A DNA stretch of 64,000 nucleotides from an uncultured Clostridia bacterium (GTDB lineage Bacteria > Bacillota > Clostridia > Christensenellales > UBA1242), in NCBI GenBank assembly GCA_944372585.1, contig CALVZQ010000004.1, positions 92,660 to 156,659 on the forward strand. Reading direction: 5' to 3'. The first letter of the stretch is position 1, and every line of letters begins with the position of its first letter. The notes beneath the pieces were generated by a model. It was not told the origin of the DNA and searched no databases. It saw only the letters and a list, made by a program, of their open reading frames with translations. Both the position numbers and the translations under genes were made by a program. This document shows positions 23,606 through 31,954 of this stretch, piece by piece.

Positions 23606-24907
23606 ATGACCAAATTTTTTGGAACAGATGGCATCAGAGGAGAATATGGAAAAACATTGACTTGTGACATTGCTTTTTCGGTTGGAAATGCTCTAACTCA
23701 AATCAAAAACAATCCAAAAGTTGTCGTTGGACACGACACGAGAATTTCTGCTGATGCTTTGATGTTGTCTTTATGTGCCGGAATTGTGCAAGGTGGAGGA
23801 AATGTTGTCAATGTCAAAACCATACCTACTGCAGGAATTTCTTTCTTGACAGAAAATGAAAAGTTTGATTTTGGTGTCATCATAACAGCCTCTCACAACC
23901 CACCAAACTACAACGGCATCAAAATTTTTGATTGCGCAGGCAGAAAATTGTGCGACAGCGAAGAGGAATTTTTGGAAGAGTTCTTTTCAAATAAATATAT
24001 AAGTGATCACTGCGGAAAATATAAAGAAAAAGAAAATCTTCAAAAAAAATATGTTGATCATTTGCTCCACTGCACAAATGTGAAATTGTCAAATTTGAAA
24101 GTGTGCATTGATGCCAGCAATGGTGCAGGATTCAAAATTGCTCCAAAAATCTTCCAAAAACTCGGAGCAAAAGTTTGCAAACTCTCTTGCAAAAATGACG
24201 GAAACAAAATCAATGTAAATTGTGGCTCCTTGCATGTTGAAAACTTGAGAAAAAAGGTTCTTTCAACCAAGTCAGACATTGGGTTTGCTTACGATGGAGA
24301 TGCAGACAGAGTGATTGCGGTGAGCAAAAGTGGTGCTGTCTTTGATGGAGACAAATTGCTCTACATTTTGGCAACACAGATGAAACAACAAGGACAATTA
24401 TTCGCAAACTCAGTTGTTGGAACAAGTCACACAAACAGCGGAATCATGGTTGCACTCAATCGCAACAAAATCAATCTGATCAGAACAGATATCGGTGACA
24501 AATATGTGATTGAAGCCATGGAAAAAATGAATTTGACACTTGGCGGAGAGCAGTCTGGACATATCATAATCAAAAATCACGCACAAACTGGTGACGGAAT
24601 TTTGACGTCTTTGAAAATATGTGAAACAATCCAAAAAACACAAAAATCCCTTGACCAACTTTTTGATGCAAAATTAATCTATCAAGAAAACATCAATCTG
24701 CAAGTTAAGGATAAGATAAAAATCTTAAATAATGAAAATTTGAAAATTTTGGCAAACAAGATTGCAAATGAAATTGCCCCTGCTGGAAGAATTTTGATCA
24801 GAGCAAGCGGAACAGAAGACAAGATAAGAATCATGATTGAATATCCAAACAAGCAAAAAGCAATATCTTTTGCAAACCAAATAAAAAGCCTGATACAAAA
24901 AATATAA
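23606..24907 (+). CDS. glmM: Phosphoglucosamine mutase GlmM
   Basis: Converts glucosamine-6-phosphate into glucosamine-1-phosphate for UDP-GlcNAc and the cell wall. The 433 residues begin TKFFGTDGIRGEYG and carry the phosphoserine loop TASHNPPNYNGIK near residue 94, the metal loop DGDADRV near 231, the sugar-binding GGEQSGHI near 314 and the phosphate-binding RASGTEDKIRIM near 397. It is slightly shorter than usual (about 450). AGGAGG precedes the start. It stands alone, between an acyltransferase and a MarR gene, not with cdaA-ybbR as in many Firmicutes. Confidence 0.96.
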   Translation: MTKFFGTDGIRGEYGKTLTCDIAFSVGNALTQIKNNPKVVVGHDTRISADALMLSLCAGIVQGGGNVVNVKTIPTAGISFLTENEKFDFGVIITASHNPPNYNGIKIFDCAGRKLCDSEEEFLEEFFSNKYISDHCGKYKEKENLQKKYVDHLLHCTNVKLSNLKVCIDASNGAGFKIAPKIFQKLGAKVCKLSCKNDGNKINVNCGSLHVENLRKKVLSTKSDIGFAYDGDADRVIAVSKSGAVFDGDKLLYILATQMKQQGQLFANSVVGTSHTNSGIMVALNRNKINLIRTDIGDKYVIEAMEKMNLTLGGEQSGHIIIKNHAQTGDGILTSLKICETIQKTQKSLDQLFDAKLIYQENINLQVKDKIKILNNENLKILANKIANEIAPAGRILIRASGTEDKIRIMIEYPNKQKAISFANQIKSLIQKI

Positions 24908-24945
24908 CCAAGAAGGCTCGTAGCCTTTGAAACTATCAAAAAAAT

Positions 24946-24977
24946 ATAGTGGAAAATTGTTTCCCACTATTTTTTTG
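24946..24977 (+). terminator. Terminator of glmM
   Basis: ATAGTGG (24946-24952) pairs with CCACTAT (24964-24970), followed by seven T residues. Confidence 0.8.
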
Positions 24978-25015
24978 AATCAGTTTGAAAAATAATTGAC
25001 TGATGTCTCGTTTTT

Positions 25016-25447
25016 TTATGCTTTTTCACTGTCCATTTGGTCAGTTAATATTTTCAGAATCTTATCAATTTTTTTACACTCTTTCTTATCAAGATTTTTC
25101 TTCAAATCATGAACAATGACATAATCCTCTTTGTTTTCATAGAAATCAAAAAACTTTTGTGTTGGCTTGAGATAATATTCTCTTTTGTCTCTTTCTGACT
25201 TCTCTTTTGTGATGAATCCTTTTTTTATGAGTTGTTTGACCTTGTAAGTTGCGTTTGGTGAAGAGATATCCAAAAAATTTGCAAACTGGGATATTGTTGG
25301 ATTACCCATGAGATAAATACATTCAAGGCAAAAATACTCAGTTGAAGACAAGGCTTCTTCCTTATCCTTGATGCGATCAAACATATTCTTGTAGATCATA
25401 AGTTTTATTTTTCTATAAAACCTATTTACTGACTTCTTTAATTTCAT
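25016..25447 (-). CDS. MarR family transcriptional regulator
   Basis: A 143-residue winged-helix regulator. The helix-turn-helix is NPTISQFANFLDISSPNATYKVKQ near residues 48-71, followed by LIKKGFITKEKSERDKREYYLKPT, the wing with the family DxRE-like DKRE motif. The N- and C-terminal helices would form the dimer. GAGGTTGTT precedes the ATG. An inverted repeat over its own -10 suggests autoregulation. Targets are unknown: no transporter or enzyme gene sits beside it, since its neighbours are glmM and a tRNA gene. Confidence 0.9.
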   Translation of the reverse strand: MKLKKSVNRFYRKIKLMIYKNMFDRIKDKEEALSSTEYFCLECIYLMGNPTISQFANFLDISSPNATYKVKQLIKKGFITKEKSERDKREYYLKPTQKFFDFYENKEDYVIVHDLKKNLDKKECKKIDKILKILTDQMDSEKA

Positions 25448-25464
25448 AACAACCTCATTAATCC

Positions 25465-25504
25465 AATTCTAATCCATTTTATAGAATTTTATCATTTTTA
25501 TCAA
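25465..25504 (-). promoter_or_regulatory. Promoter and likely autoregulatory operator of the marR gene
   Basis: Minus-strand TTGATA (25499-25504), 17 bases, TAAAAT (25476-25481). The -10 lies between perfect seven-base arms AATTCTA (25465-25471) and TAGAATT (25482-25488), a typical layout for a repressor site. Confidence 0.6.
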
Positions 25505-25665
25505 ATAAAAACAAGTATTTTTGTTCAAAAATTTTAAATATCTTCATAAAATAGATGTCGAATTTGACATATCATTTTCAATTTTGAGGTCAAATCCCAA
25601 ATCACCAAACAACATAAAAAACAAGACGGAACTTACAAATAATTTAAACAACTTTTAAAAATTTA

Positions 25666-25694
25666 TTGATTTTTTGTGTTTTTTTTGATATGAT
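25666..25694 (+). promoter_or_regulatory. Promoter of tRNA-Glu
   Basis: TTGATT (25666-25671), 17 bases, TATGAT (25689-25694) with an upstream TG. The mature tRNA begins 10 bases later. Confidence 0.65.
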
Positions 25695-25704
25695 ATAGAC
25701 GCAT

Positions 25705-25779
25705 GGTCCCATGGTCAAGCGGTTAAGACGCCGCCCTCTCACGGCGGAATCAGGGGTTCGATTCCCCTTGGGACTACCA
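25705..25779 (+). tRNA. tRNA-Glu (anticodon CTC)
   Basis: A 75-base cloverleaf with encoded CCA. The acceptor strands GGTCCCA and TGGGACT pair with a G-U at the first position. The anticodon arm is CCGCC-CTCTCAC-GGCGG, which puts CTC at positions 34-36 and reads GAG. The T arm AGGGG-TTCGATT-CCCCT is canonical. The CTC isoacceptor is less common in low-GC Firmicutes, which often make do with TTC, so the genome probably also has a TTC gene elsewhere. Confidence 0.97.
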
Positions 25780-25855
25780 AAATTACAAAATATAAAATAT
25801 TTATCTTCAATAAGAAAAATTTTGAAGAAGTGACCATTTAAACAGTCAAAACAAC

Positions 25856-25888
25856 AAAGGATAGCGATTGGTTTTCGTTATCCTTTTT
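25856..25888 (+). terminator. Terminator of tRNA-Glu
   Basis: AAAGGATAGCGA (25856-25867) pairs with TCGTTATCCTTT (25875-25886) over 12 positions with one G-U, followed by T residues. Confidence 0.85.
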
Positions 25889-25934
25889 AGTTTGAAAAAA
25901 CATTGACTTAAAAACTTTTGGTTCGTTTTTTATA

Positions 25935-26360
25935 CTACAACAAAACGACCAGCATCACAATCGTTGCAACAATCAGTCCAACGCCGCAAACCAAACTCAC
26001 AGCAAGAGCCACCTTGCCAATGGCTTTTTTGTTAACTTTCGTTTGATACATGGCAAAACTTATGGAACTTAAGTTGAGAGAAAGAAAAATTGCCAATGCA
26101 AAACAGTAGAGAATGATTGCACCAATAAATGACATAATTGGAAAATTGTAAGTTCCATCGCCCACTTGTTCACTTGCCACATTTTGAGCACACAATGTGC
26201 CAAAGTAAACACAAAGCAAAACCAACACGGTTCCAACAACTGCCAAAATCAATGATTGAACTCCAAGTCTTGTTACCTTTTGCTTGTCTTCTTCGCTCTG
26301 TCCAGCAATCATAAGATATTGCGTTTTTGCACCAAATAATGCTTTAAAAATTCTTAACAT
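25935..26360 (-). CDS. Hypothetical membrane protein, three transmembrane segments
   Basis: A 141-residue protein that I cannot place in a family. It has an amphipathic N-terminus (MLRIFKALFGAKTQYL), a charged loop SEEDKQKVTR, and hydrophobic segments near residues 34-58, 74-98 and 114-141, the last ending in the run VGLIVATIVMLVVLL. Orientation cannot be judged with certainty. AGGAGG lies well placed before the ATG. It is a single gene between the tRNA terminator and the yolD-like gene, with a perfect 8-base inverted repeat shortly upstream. Confidence 0.75.
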   Translation of the reverse strand: MLRIFKALFGAKTQYLMIAGQSEEDKQKVTRLGVQSLILAVVGTVLVLLCVYFGTLCAQNVASEQVGDGTYNFPIMSFIGAIILYCFALAIFLSLNLSSISFAMYQTKVNKKAIGKVALAVSLVCGVGLIVATIVMLVVLL

Positions 26361-26390
26361 TAACTCTATCCTCCTATTTATCCTATTGAT

Positions 26391-26410
26391 AGATTAACAA
26401 AAGTTAATCT
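26391..26410. promoter_or_regulatory. Perfect inverted repeat upstream of the membrane protein gene
   Basis: AGATTAAC and GTTAATCT are exact arms around AAAA. No T-run follows on the plus strand sufficient for a terminator, so an operator for the gene at 26360 or a weak transcript end for the yolD-like gene are both possible. Confidence 0.4.
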
Positions 26411-26443
26411 TTGTTGTCAATAAAAATGCATAACATTAACTTT

Positions 26444-26758
26444 TTATTTCAATAAAGAAATGTCCATGATATCAAGAAAATCAATGCTTTTATGATTAAT
26501 TTCGATTTTTTGCTTTGCATAATCAATTTTAGCTTGTCCATTTTCATTGAAATAATGCCCATTTTCAAAATAGACAACCTCAATTTTGTCTTTAAATTTT
26601 AAATTGTTCAGGATTTCAGAAATTTTGTCTATTTTTTCGTCTGACAAATCCCCCTTTTCAATTCTTTCTTGTTCAAATTCTTTAAGTCTTAATGCACGAT
26701 GCAGGCCTTTCAGTGCGTCAAAGGGAGCAAATTGTTTTGCCCGCTCTGACCTAGGCAT
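26444..26758 (-). CDS. YolD-like protein
   Basis: A 104-residue protein of the YolD type, a family regularly encoded next to Y-family DNA polymerases of the UvrX/YqjW kind and proposed to be a UmuD-like partner. It begins MPRSERAKQFAPFDALKGLHRAL, the recognisable N-terminal segment, and ends with KIEINHKSIDFLDIMDISLL. The frame is open upstream from a TTG at 26788 and a GTG at 26773, each with a possible site; I prefer ATG at 26758, seven bases behind GGAGAG. It overlaps the polymerase gene by eight bases, so the two are coupled. Confidence 0.85.
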   Translation of the reverse strand: MPRSERAKQFAPFDALKGLHRALRLKEFEQERIEKGDLSDEKIDKISEILNNLKFKDKIEVVYFENGHYFNENGQAKIDYAKQKIEINHKSIDFLDIMDISLLK

Positions 26759-28031
26759 CTTCGTTCTCTCCACTGTTGTGTCCTCCAATCATTTTGTTTC
26801 TTTCTCGTTGTGTTGATGTGTCAAAAAAATCTATTCCGCTCAAAATCGCGTTTTTACCAAACTTGTCTTGAATGTCAAGCAAACTTTTTACCAATTCTTT
26901 TTCTCTTTTCACTTTTTCAATATCGGTGAACAAATCATAAAATTCCTGCTCTTCTGGAACAAGATCAGCAAAATCATATCCAATTTTCCTTATTGGTCTG
27001 TTTTTGTCAACAATCTTATCAAAAAGTTGTTCGAAATATGGACCGACAAGATAATAGATATTTGTGCAAACTTTCATTCTGACAGTTCCTTTTGTTCCGT
27101 CATCTTTTTTGTCTCCATAACCAACATAAAGATGAAGCAGTTGCGTTGAATTTTTTTGCCGTGCCAATTCATAACAAGCATTCTGCACCATTTCATTCAT
27201 GACGTTTTTTGCATCTTTGAATGAATAATTGCATGGAAAAATTTGAGAACCCGACATTGATTTTTTCTTGGATTTATAATTTTTGATGTCAGACATCAAA
27301 CAAGACTCTCTTCCCCAAGCATGGTCGATCAAAAGTTCGGCATTAACTCCAAATTCATCATATAAAATGTCCGGATCACATTTTGCAATTCCTTCCATAT
27401 CATAAATCCCAAATTTTGCAAGTCGGTTTATCGTTCCTTTCGAAATTCCCCAAAAGTCAGAAAGTGGAGTATGATTCCATAGTTCTTTTATAAACTTTTT
27501 TTCTGTAAGCCACCCGATATGGTCACTTGCGTGTTTTGCCGTTATGTCAAGGGCTATTTTTGCCAAATACATATTCGTGCCAATTCCTGCAGTCGCAGGA
27601 ATGTGCAATTTTTCATATATCTCATTCATAAGTTTGCAAGCAAAATCTTTTGCCCTTATTTTATAGAGTTTCAAATAATCAGTTGCATCAATAAAACTTT
27701 CATCAATTGAATAGACATGAATGTCGTTTTTGTCAATGTAGTCAAGATAAATCCCATAAATTTCAGAAGCATATTCAATATATTTTTTCATTTGAGGTTT
27801 TGCTATAACAAAATCAATGTCTTTGGGAATCTCATACAAACGACATCTGTTTTTGATTCCCAGTGCTTTCATTGCTGGCGACACTGCCAAACAAATGGTT
27901 TTTTCTCCCCTGCTTTCATCTGCAACAACAAGTCTTGTTGTAAGCGGGTCAAGCCCCCTTTCTGCACATTCAACAGAAGCAAAAAAAGATTTCATATCAA
28001 TCACAAAATAACATCTCTGTTTTTCTTCCAC
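26751..28031 (-). CDS. Y-family DNA polymerase (UmuC/UvrX type)
   Basis: Lesion-bypass DNA polymerase, 426 residues. The palm motifs are YFVIDMKSFFASVEC near residue 8 (first aspartate), and YSIDESFIDATDY near 106 with the second Asp-Glu pair. The thumb/helix-hairpin-helix region, SKGTINRLAKFGIYDMEGIA near 195, and a little-finger domain to ~390 follow. Length and the YolD partner point to the Firmicute UvrX/YqjW class rather than the classic DinB. The start is GTG at 28031 behind GAGGAG. I see no LexA box of the CGAAC-N4-GTTCG kind upstream. Confidence 0.92.
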   Translation of the reverse strand: MEEKQRCYFVIDMKSFFASVECAERGLDPLTTRLVVADESRGEKTICLAVSPAMKALGIKNRCRLYEIPKDIDFVIAKPQMKKYIEYASEIYGIYLDYIDKNDIHVYSIDESFIDATDYLKLYKIRAKDFACKLMNEIYEKLHIPATAGIGTNMYLAKIALDITAKHASDHIGWLTEKKFIKELWNHTPLSDFWGISKGTINRLAKFGIYDMEGIAKCDPDILYDEFGVNAELLIDHAWGRESCLMSDIKNYKSKKKSMSGSQIFPCNYSFKDAKNVMNEMVQNACYELARQKNSTQLLHLYVGYGDKKDDGTKGTVRMKVCTNIYYLVGPYFEQLFDKIVDKNRPIRKIGYDFADLVPEEQEFYDLFTDIEKVKREKELVKSLLDIQDKFGKNAILSGIDFFDTSTQRERNKMIGGHNSGENEDA

Positions 28032-28182
28032 AAGATCTCCTCATGTTTGGATTTATTATATATCAAAAGTTGATAAAATCAAAAAATTATGATTGATATA
28101 CACAAAAAAATATTGATTTTTATTGACTTTAAAAGATTTATTTGCTTTTGCTCTTTCGGCTCCAGATTTTAATAGAAAAGTT

Positions 28183-28746
28183 TTACTTGTCTGTATCTTT
28201 CATCAATTCGTAATACATATTCACATTCTCCGCGACTATGTTTTCAAATTGATTGTAGTGTGTTATTAATCTTTTTGCTTTAAGTTTTCCACAAGTTATA
28301 TTTTGCACAATCAAATCATCACACTCCATTTCGCCACACAGCACCTCAACCATTTCACAGTCCAGTTTCGTTGCCTCGACTTTTCCTTTTGCTCGCAGTG
28401 CATCATAGATTTCGCTGACGTCTTTCAAATTTATATTGTTCACAAAAACTCTGCCAACTCTAAATTTTTTGTTTGCCACAATATCTCTTGCCCAGAAAGA
28501 ATAACAAATAGGTTCGGCAAAATCAATATTTGACAGTTCGTCACCTTTGCTTTTTTCAACTTTAACCATTTTTGGCTCTTGGAAGTCCATTAAACCAAAA
28601 GGAATCTCAACATTAAAAACAACATCGGCAAGTTCGTCATTTTCGGTGAACTTATATAGCTTAACCTTGAATTTTTTGTCTTTGCTTTTTGGTATTGTTT
28701 GAAATTTATATTTTTCCAAATCCTCCAAACTATTGATTGTTATCAT
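28183..28746 (-). CDS. Hypothetical protein with C-terminal beta-helix-like repeats
   Basis: Not a family I know. The 187 residues start MITINSLEDLEKYKFQTI and contain charged beta-rich sequence to ~85. From about 90 (ARDIVANKKFRVGRVFVNNINLKDVSEIYD) and again 125-170 (KVEATKLDCEMVEVLCGEME, then CDDLIVQNITCGKLKAKRLI) short five- to six-residue strands recur with regular hydrophobic and cysteine positions, as in small right-handed beta-helices. No signal peptide or membrane segment. It overlaps the end of the WYL regulator gene by 17 bases and has its own GGGGAG, so it is probably translated from the same mRNA. Confidence 0.7.
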   Translation of the reverse strand: MITINSLEDLEKYKFQTIPKSKDKKFKVKLYKFTENDELADVVFNVEIPFGLMDFQEPKMVKVEKSKGDELSNIDFAEPICYSFWARDIVANKKFRVGRVFVNNINLKDVSEIYDALRAKGKVEATKLDCEMVEVLCGEMECDDLIVQNITCGKLKAKRLITHYNQFENIVAENVNMYYELMKDTDK

Positions 28747-29740
28747 AATCTCCCCTTTTGTAATTTTTTTTCATTGCATCTATCTTTTTTATGAGTTCGT
28801 TTCGTGTTTCTTTTGGTGAAATAAGTTCGATTGTTTCTCCATATTGCAAACACCAATAAATGATCGCCTGTTCATTCACTTTGACATCAGCAAACAAAAC
28901 CTCATCTTTCAAATAAAATCTGGCATTCTTACCAAACCATTCAGCAACATATTCAGCAGAATATTCACTTAATATTTTCAGTGTGGCATTGATAGTTTTG
29001 TTGTGAAACATATAGATATTTTGATTGGCATATTCCGCCATATCAACTCCATTTTCGCAATTTTTAAGTTTTTTGATAGGTTTTGCTGGCGAGTCCAAAA
29101 TTTTGATATTTGAAATAAGTTCAACCTTGTAGTTTGCAATATCGTCAAAACAGTTCAGGTTGCAAACAAGATAATATCTTCCTTGATTGTTTATCATAAA
29201 ATACGGATTTATGATGTAACGTTTTTGCTTTTTTTCTTCATTCTTAGCCTTATCAAAATAGAAACGATTATAGTTAAATTCAACCTGTTTTCCTTTTTCA
29301 ATCGCTTCATTCAATATGTCTATGGTGTAGAAAAGTTGTTTTTGATCTGTCCTGACAATTTGGTCAGACTTGTAGATATATTTATATTTTCTCCTTTCAA
29401 ATTCGCTTAGAAAATTTGAAAGTTTTTGTGATAGTTTCCTTGCATGGTCGCTGTCGATAGATTTGCTTGAAAACACCGCATCAACCAAATATGAAATTTC
29501 ACTTTTTTCAAATTCTCTTTCTCCCAAAAAACAACCATTCTTTGTTTTGACAATATCAAATCCGAAATCTACCAAACTGTCAATTGTGGCACCAACAGAT
29601 TTTCTTTCAAGTTCCAAACCAAATTTTGAGTATAACTTTTGAATTATTTGTTCTTGTTTTAAAGGGTGATTTTCGTCACTACTTTCTTTTAAAATAGATA
29701 AAATGCAAAGTGGTGAAAGTTTTTTGTTATTAGGCAGCAT
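28730..29740 (-). CDS. WYL-domain transcriptional regulator
   Basis: A 336-residue regulator with an N-terminal winged helix (about residues 8-75, KLSPLCILSILKESSDENH and EQIIQKLYSKFG) and a WYL domain from ~140, with FNYNRFYFDKAKNEEK and the conserved INPYFMINNQGRYYLVCN near 180 that corresponds to the PYxLxxxxGxWYL motif. WYL proteins often control phage-defence or DNA-damage genes and can sense nucleic acids or nucleotides. The frame is open far upstream to 29893, but ATG at 29740 follows GGAGAC, with TTGTGG and TATAAT just before it, inside the end of the AAA gene. Confidence 0.88.
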   Translation of the reverse strand: MLPNNKKLSPLCILSILKESSDENHPLKQEQIIQKLYSKFGLELERKSVGATIDSLVDFGFDIVKTKNGCFLGEREFEKSEISYLVDAVFSSKSIDSDHARKLSQKLSNFLSEFERRKYKYIYKSDQIVRTDQKQLFYTIDILNEAIEKGKQVEFNYNRFYFDKAKNEEKKQKRYIINPYFMINNQGRYYLVCNLNCFDDIANYKVELISNIKILDSPAKPIKKLKNCENGVDMAEYANQNIYMFHNKTINATLKILSEYSAEYVAEWFGKNARFYLKDEVLFADVKVNEQAIIYWCLQYGETIELISPKETRNELIKKIDAMKKNYKRGDYDNNQ

Positions 29741-29789
29741 ATTCGTCTCCAATTTCATTATATCACAAGTCTTGCAACCCACAAAGTGT

Positions 29790-31790
29790 TTAACAATGAA
29801 AACCAAAAGAGAATTTGTCTGCCTTTTTGATTGGCATATCAATATCTTCAGGCAACAATTCGCGCATCTTTGAAGTGTGAAGAAGATTTTCATTCACAAG
29901 TCTGGTTGCCTGTTTCATTCTTGCTTTTTCAAGGATATTTCTCACAAACCTACCGTTTCCAAAATTTTTATCATCTTTGTTAAGAGAAATTATCTCTCTT
30001 ATCTTTTCTTCGCACTGCGAAATATCTATGTCCATTTTCTTTGCATGAAATTCGGCAATTTTGATTAGTTCATCTTCACTGTAGTCGGGAAATTCCACCT
30101 CAAAGGCTATTCTGCTTCTCAAACCCGAATTCCTATCCAAAAATCTTTGCATTTCATCTTTATATCCCGCAAAAATAACCACCAAATCTTCACGATTGTT
30201 TTCCATTTCCTGAACAATAGCATTGATTGCTTCATCGCCAAACAACCTATCTCTTCCATCACAAAGAGAGTAAGCCTCGTCAATAAAGAGAACATTTCCA
30301 TAAGCCATCTTAAAAAGTTCTTTGACTTTTGGTGCTGTTCCGCCGACAAATTTGCTCACAATGTCCGCTCTCCCAACTTCAATCAATCTTCCATTAGAAA
30401 GCAATCCCTCTTCCTTCATGATTTTTGCGATAATTCTTGCCACTGTTGTTTTTGCTGTTCCTGGATTGCCCACAAAGCACATATGTCGACTAAATTGCAT
30501 AACTTTCATATTTTCGCTTTTGCAAACCTGCTGAAGTTTTGCGTAATTTATGAAATCTGTGACAATTTTTTTGATATTCTCCTGCCCAATCAAGTTGTTA
30601 AGCTCTTGATAACCATCATTGACCGAAACCTCTTTCTCCACAATCTCTTCTTCCTTCACAAACATGGAATACTGTGGGAATTGAACTGTTTGCATATAGT
30701 TTTTTTGCCAATTTTTAAAGATATTCTCAAGTTCAAACGTTTTATATGATTTTTTAGGTTCAATAAGTTTCAAAAGACTTTGCGTCTCTTGGATTTTGTA
30801 TTTTTTTGCCAATCTTTCCAAAAAATCTCTCGCCATTTCGTCTCGTAATGACGTGTCATGCACTTCCACAAAAGACATATCTGACAAATTGTTTTTTATG
30901 TAATTTAATTGTCCATTTTTTAAAGAATAAAGTTGAAATATAAAAGTTATCTCCCTGTTGGCCAACTTGCAAACCTGACAAATCATTTCAAGCACTTCCT
31001 GTTCTCGTGAGTAGCAATTCGTTTCGTCGATTTCCAAATTTGAAGAAATAACAACCACTCCGCCATCATTTATATCAAACGCCGAAGAGATTTCCAAAAA
31101 AAGATCAACACCAATGTGACATAACATAGAGGTGTTCAAAACCATATATTTGTCACGAAGCATGCGCTCGTTTGAGTGTAGAGAATCGACCAAAATCTTG
31201 GCCGCCTCCTGCCCCGCTTGTTCTTGCATGTTGAGAATATAGTGAACCGGAACACCAAAACCATCAGTTTCTCTTGGCATATATATCCTTTTTATTTCCT
31301 CCTTCAACTGCTCGTTTGGCACTTTTTTGTTGCAGATGTTCAGCATTTCATCTTGCGAGAAGAATTTTTTATTTATCATATATTCCTTGAAACATATACG
31401 CGAACCATAGTTGATGTTATATTTTGTTCTAATGTCATTGACATTTTCAATAAATTTCTCATCATCGGCATTATGCAAATCATTGATTAAGGTGTCGAGA
31501 CTTATTTCTTTTCTGGAAATTTGTTCAAAGTTTTTTTTAAGTCTTTTGATAAATTCCTGTGCGGTCGCTTCCACCATATCAACCTTATCAAGTGATTTTT
31601 TGAAAATTACATCAAACTGAAGTCTATTGCCCTCATCGCAAACGATAAACAAAAAAATATCATCATCTTGGCTCTCCTCGCAAAATTTTCTGTAAGCATC
31701 AAGATCCTGCTTTATCATTCCTGTGACAATCGCTTTGTCCGTCACAACCTCTTTTTCTTGATTTGAGCATGTAAATTTGTAGAAAATCAT
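29790..31790 (-). CDS. AAA+ ATPase of the CbbX/SpoVK type with a long N-terminal module
   Basis: A 666-residue protein. The C-terminal ~265 residues form a CbbX/SpoVK-like AAA+ domain: Walker A VGNPGTAKTTVARIIAKIM near residue 438, Walker B NVLFIDEAYSL near 498, sensor 1 VIFAGYKDEM near 540 and the arginine-finger region RSRIAFEVEFPDYS near 558. The N-terminal 400 residues match nothing I know, though residues 180-330 (VHYILNM, GGVVVISSNLE, REITFIFQL) keep AAA-like strand spacing without a P-loop, perhaps a degenerate second ATPase. No membrane segment. AGGAGG precedes the ATG. The WYL regulator follows 49 bases later with its own promoter. Confidence 0.85.
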   Translation of the reverse strand: MIFYKFTCSNQEKEVVTDKAIVTGMIKQDLDAYRKFCEESQDDDIFLFIVCDEGNRLQFDVIFKKSLDKVDMVEATAQEFIKRLKKNFEQISRKEISLDTLINDLHNADDEKFIENVNDIRTKYNINYGSRICFKEYMINKKFFSQDEMLNICNKKVPNEQLKEEIKRIYMPRETDGFGVPVHYILNMQEQAGQEAAKILVDSLHSNERMLRDKYMVLNTSMLCHIGVDLFLEISSAFDINDGGVVVISSNLEIDETNCYSREQEVLEMICQVCKLANREITFIFQLYSLKNGQLNYIKNNLSDMSFVEVHDTSLRDEMARDFLERLAKKYKIQETQSLLKLIEPKKSYKTFELENIFKNWQKNYMQTVQFPQYSMFVKEEEIVEKEVSVNDGYQELNNLIGQENIKKIVTDFINYAKLQQVCKSENMKVMQFSRHMCFVGNPGTAKTTVARIIAKIMKEEGLLSNGRLIEVGRADIVSKFVGGTAPKVKELFKMAYGNVLFIDEAYSLCDGRDRLFGDEAINAIVQEMENNREDLVVIFAGYKDEMQRFLDRNSGLRSRIAFEVEFPDYSEDELIKIAEFHAKKMDIDISQCEEKIREIISLNKDDKNFGNGRFVRNILEKARMKQATRLVNENLLHTSKMRELLPEDIDMPIKKADKFSFGFHC

Positions 31791-31906
31791 AATTCCCTCC
31801 TATTGGTTTCATGGTCATTTTAACACTTTGAAAGTCCAAAAATTTGGACATAACTTGTGCCAAAAGTGGCGAAGAATTTATTGTTTTTATATTTTTCTTA
31901 TAAAAG

Positions 31907-31935
31907 TTTCAAATTTTAGAAATTTATGGTATAAT
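31907..31935 (+). promoter_or_regulatory. Promoter of the FAD-dependent dehydrogenase gene
   Basis: Extended -10 TGGTATAAT (TATAAT 31930-31935) with a weak -35 TTTCAA (31907-31912) at 17 bases. A short leader with TTTGGAGG follows. Confidence 0.6.
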
Positions 31936-31954
31936 AAGCTCGTTTGGAGGAAAT

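Noticed and set aside
24912-24926. Hairpin AAGGCT-CGT-AGCCTT as the glmM terminator
   Set aside because: No T-run follows it; the real terminator is the stronger hairpin at 24946-24977.
25555-25570. TGTCGAA as a Spo0A-box between marR and tRNA-Glu
   Set aside because: The heptamer fits, but no sporulation gene or matching promoter is nearby, and such a short motif is expected by chance in AT-rich DNA.
28032-28182. LexA box before the Y-family polymerase gene
   Set aside because: No CGAAC-N4-GTTCG-like sequence was found; only a TATAAT is visible, so SOS control is not supported.
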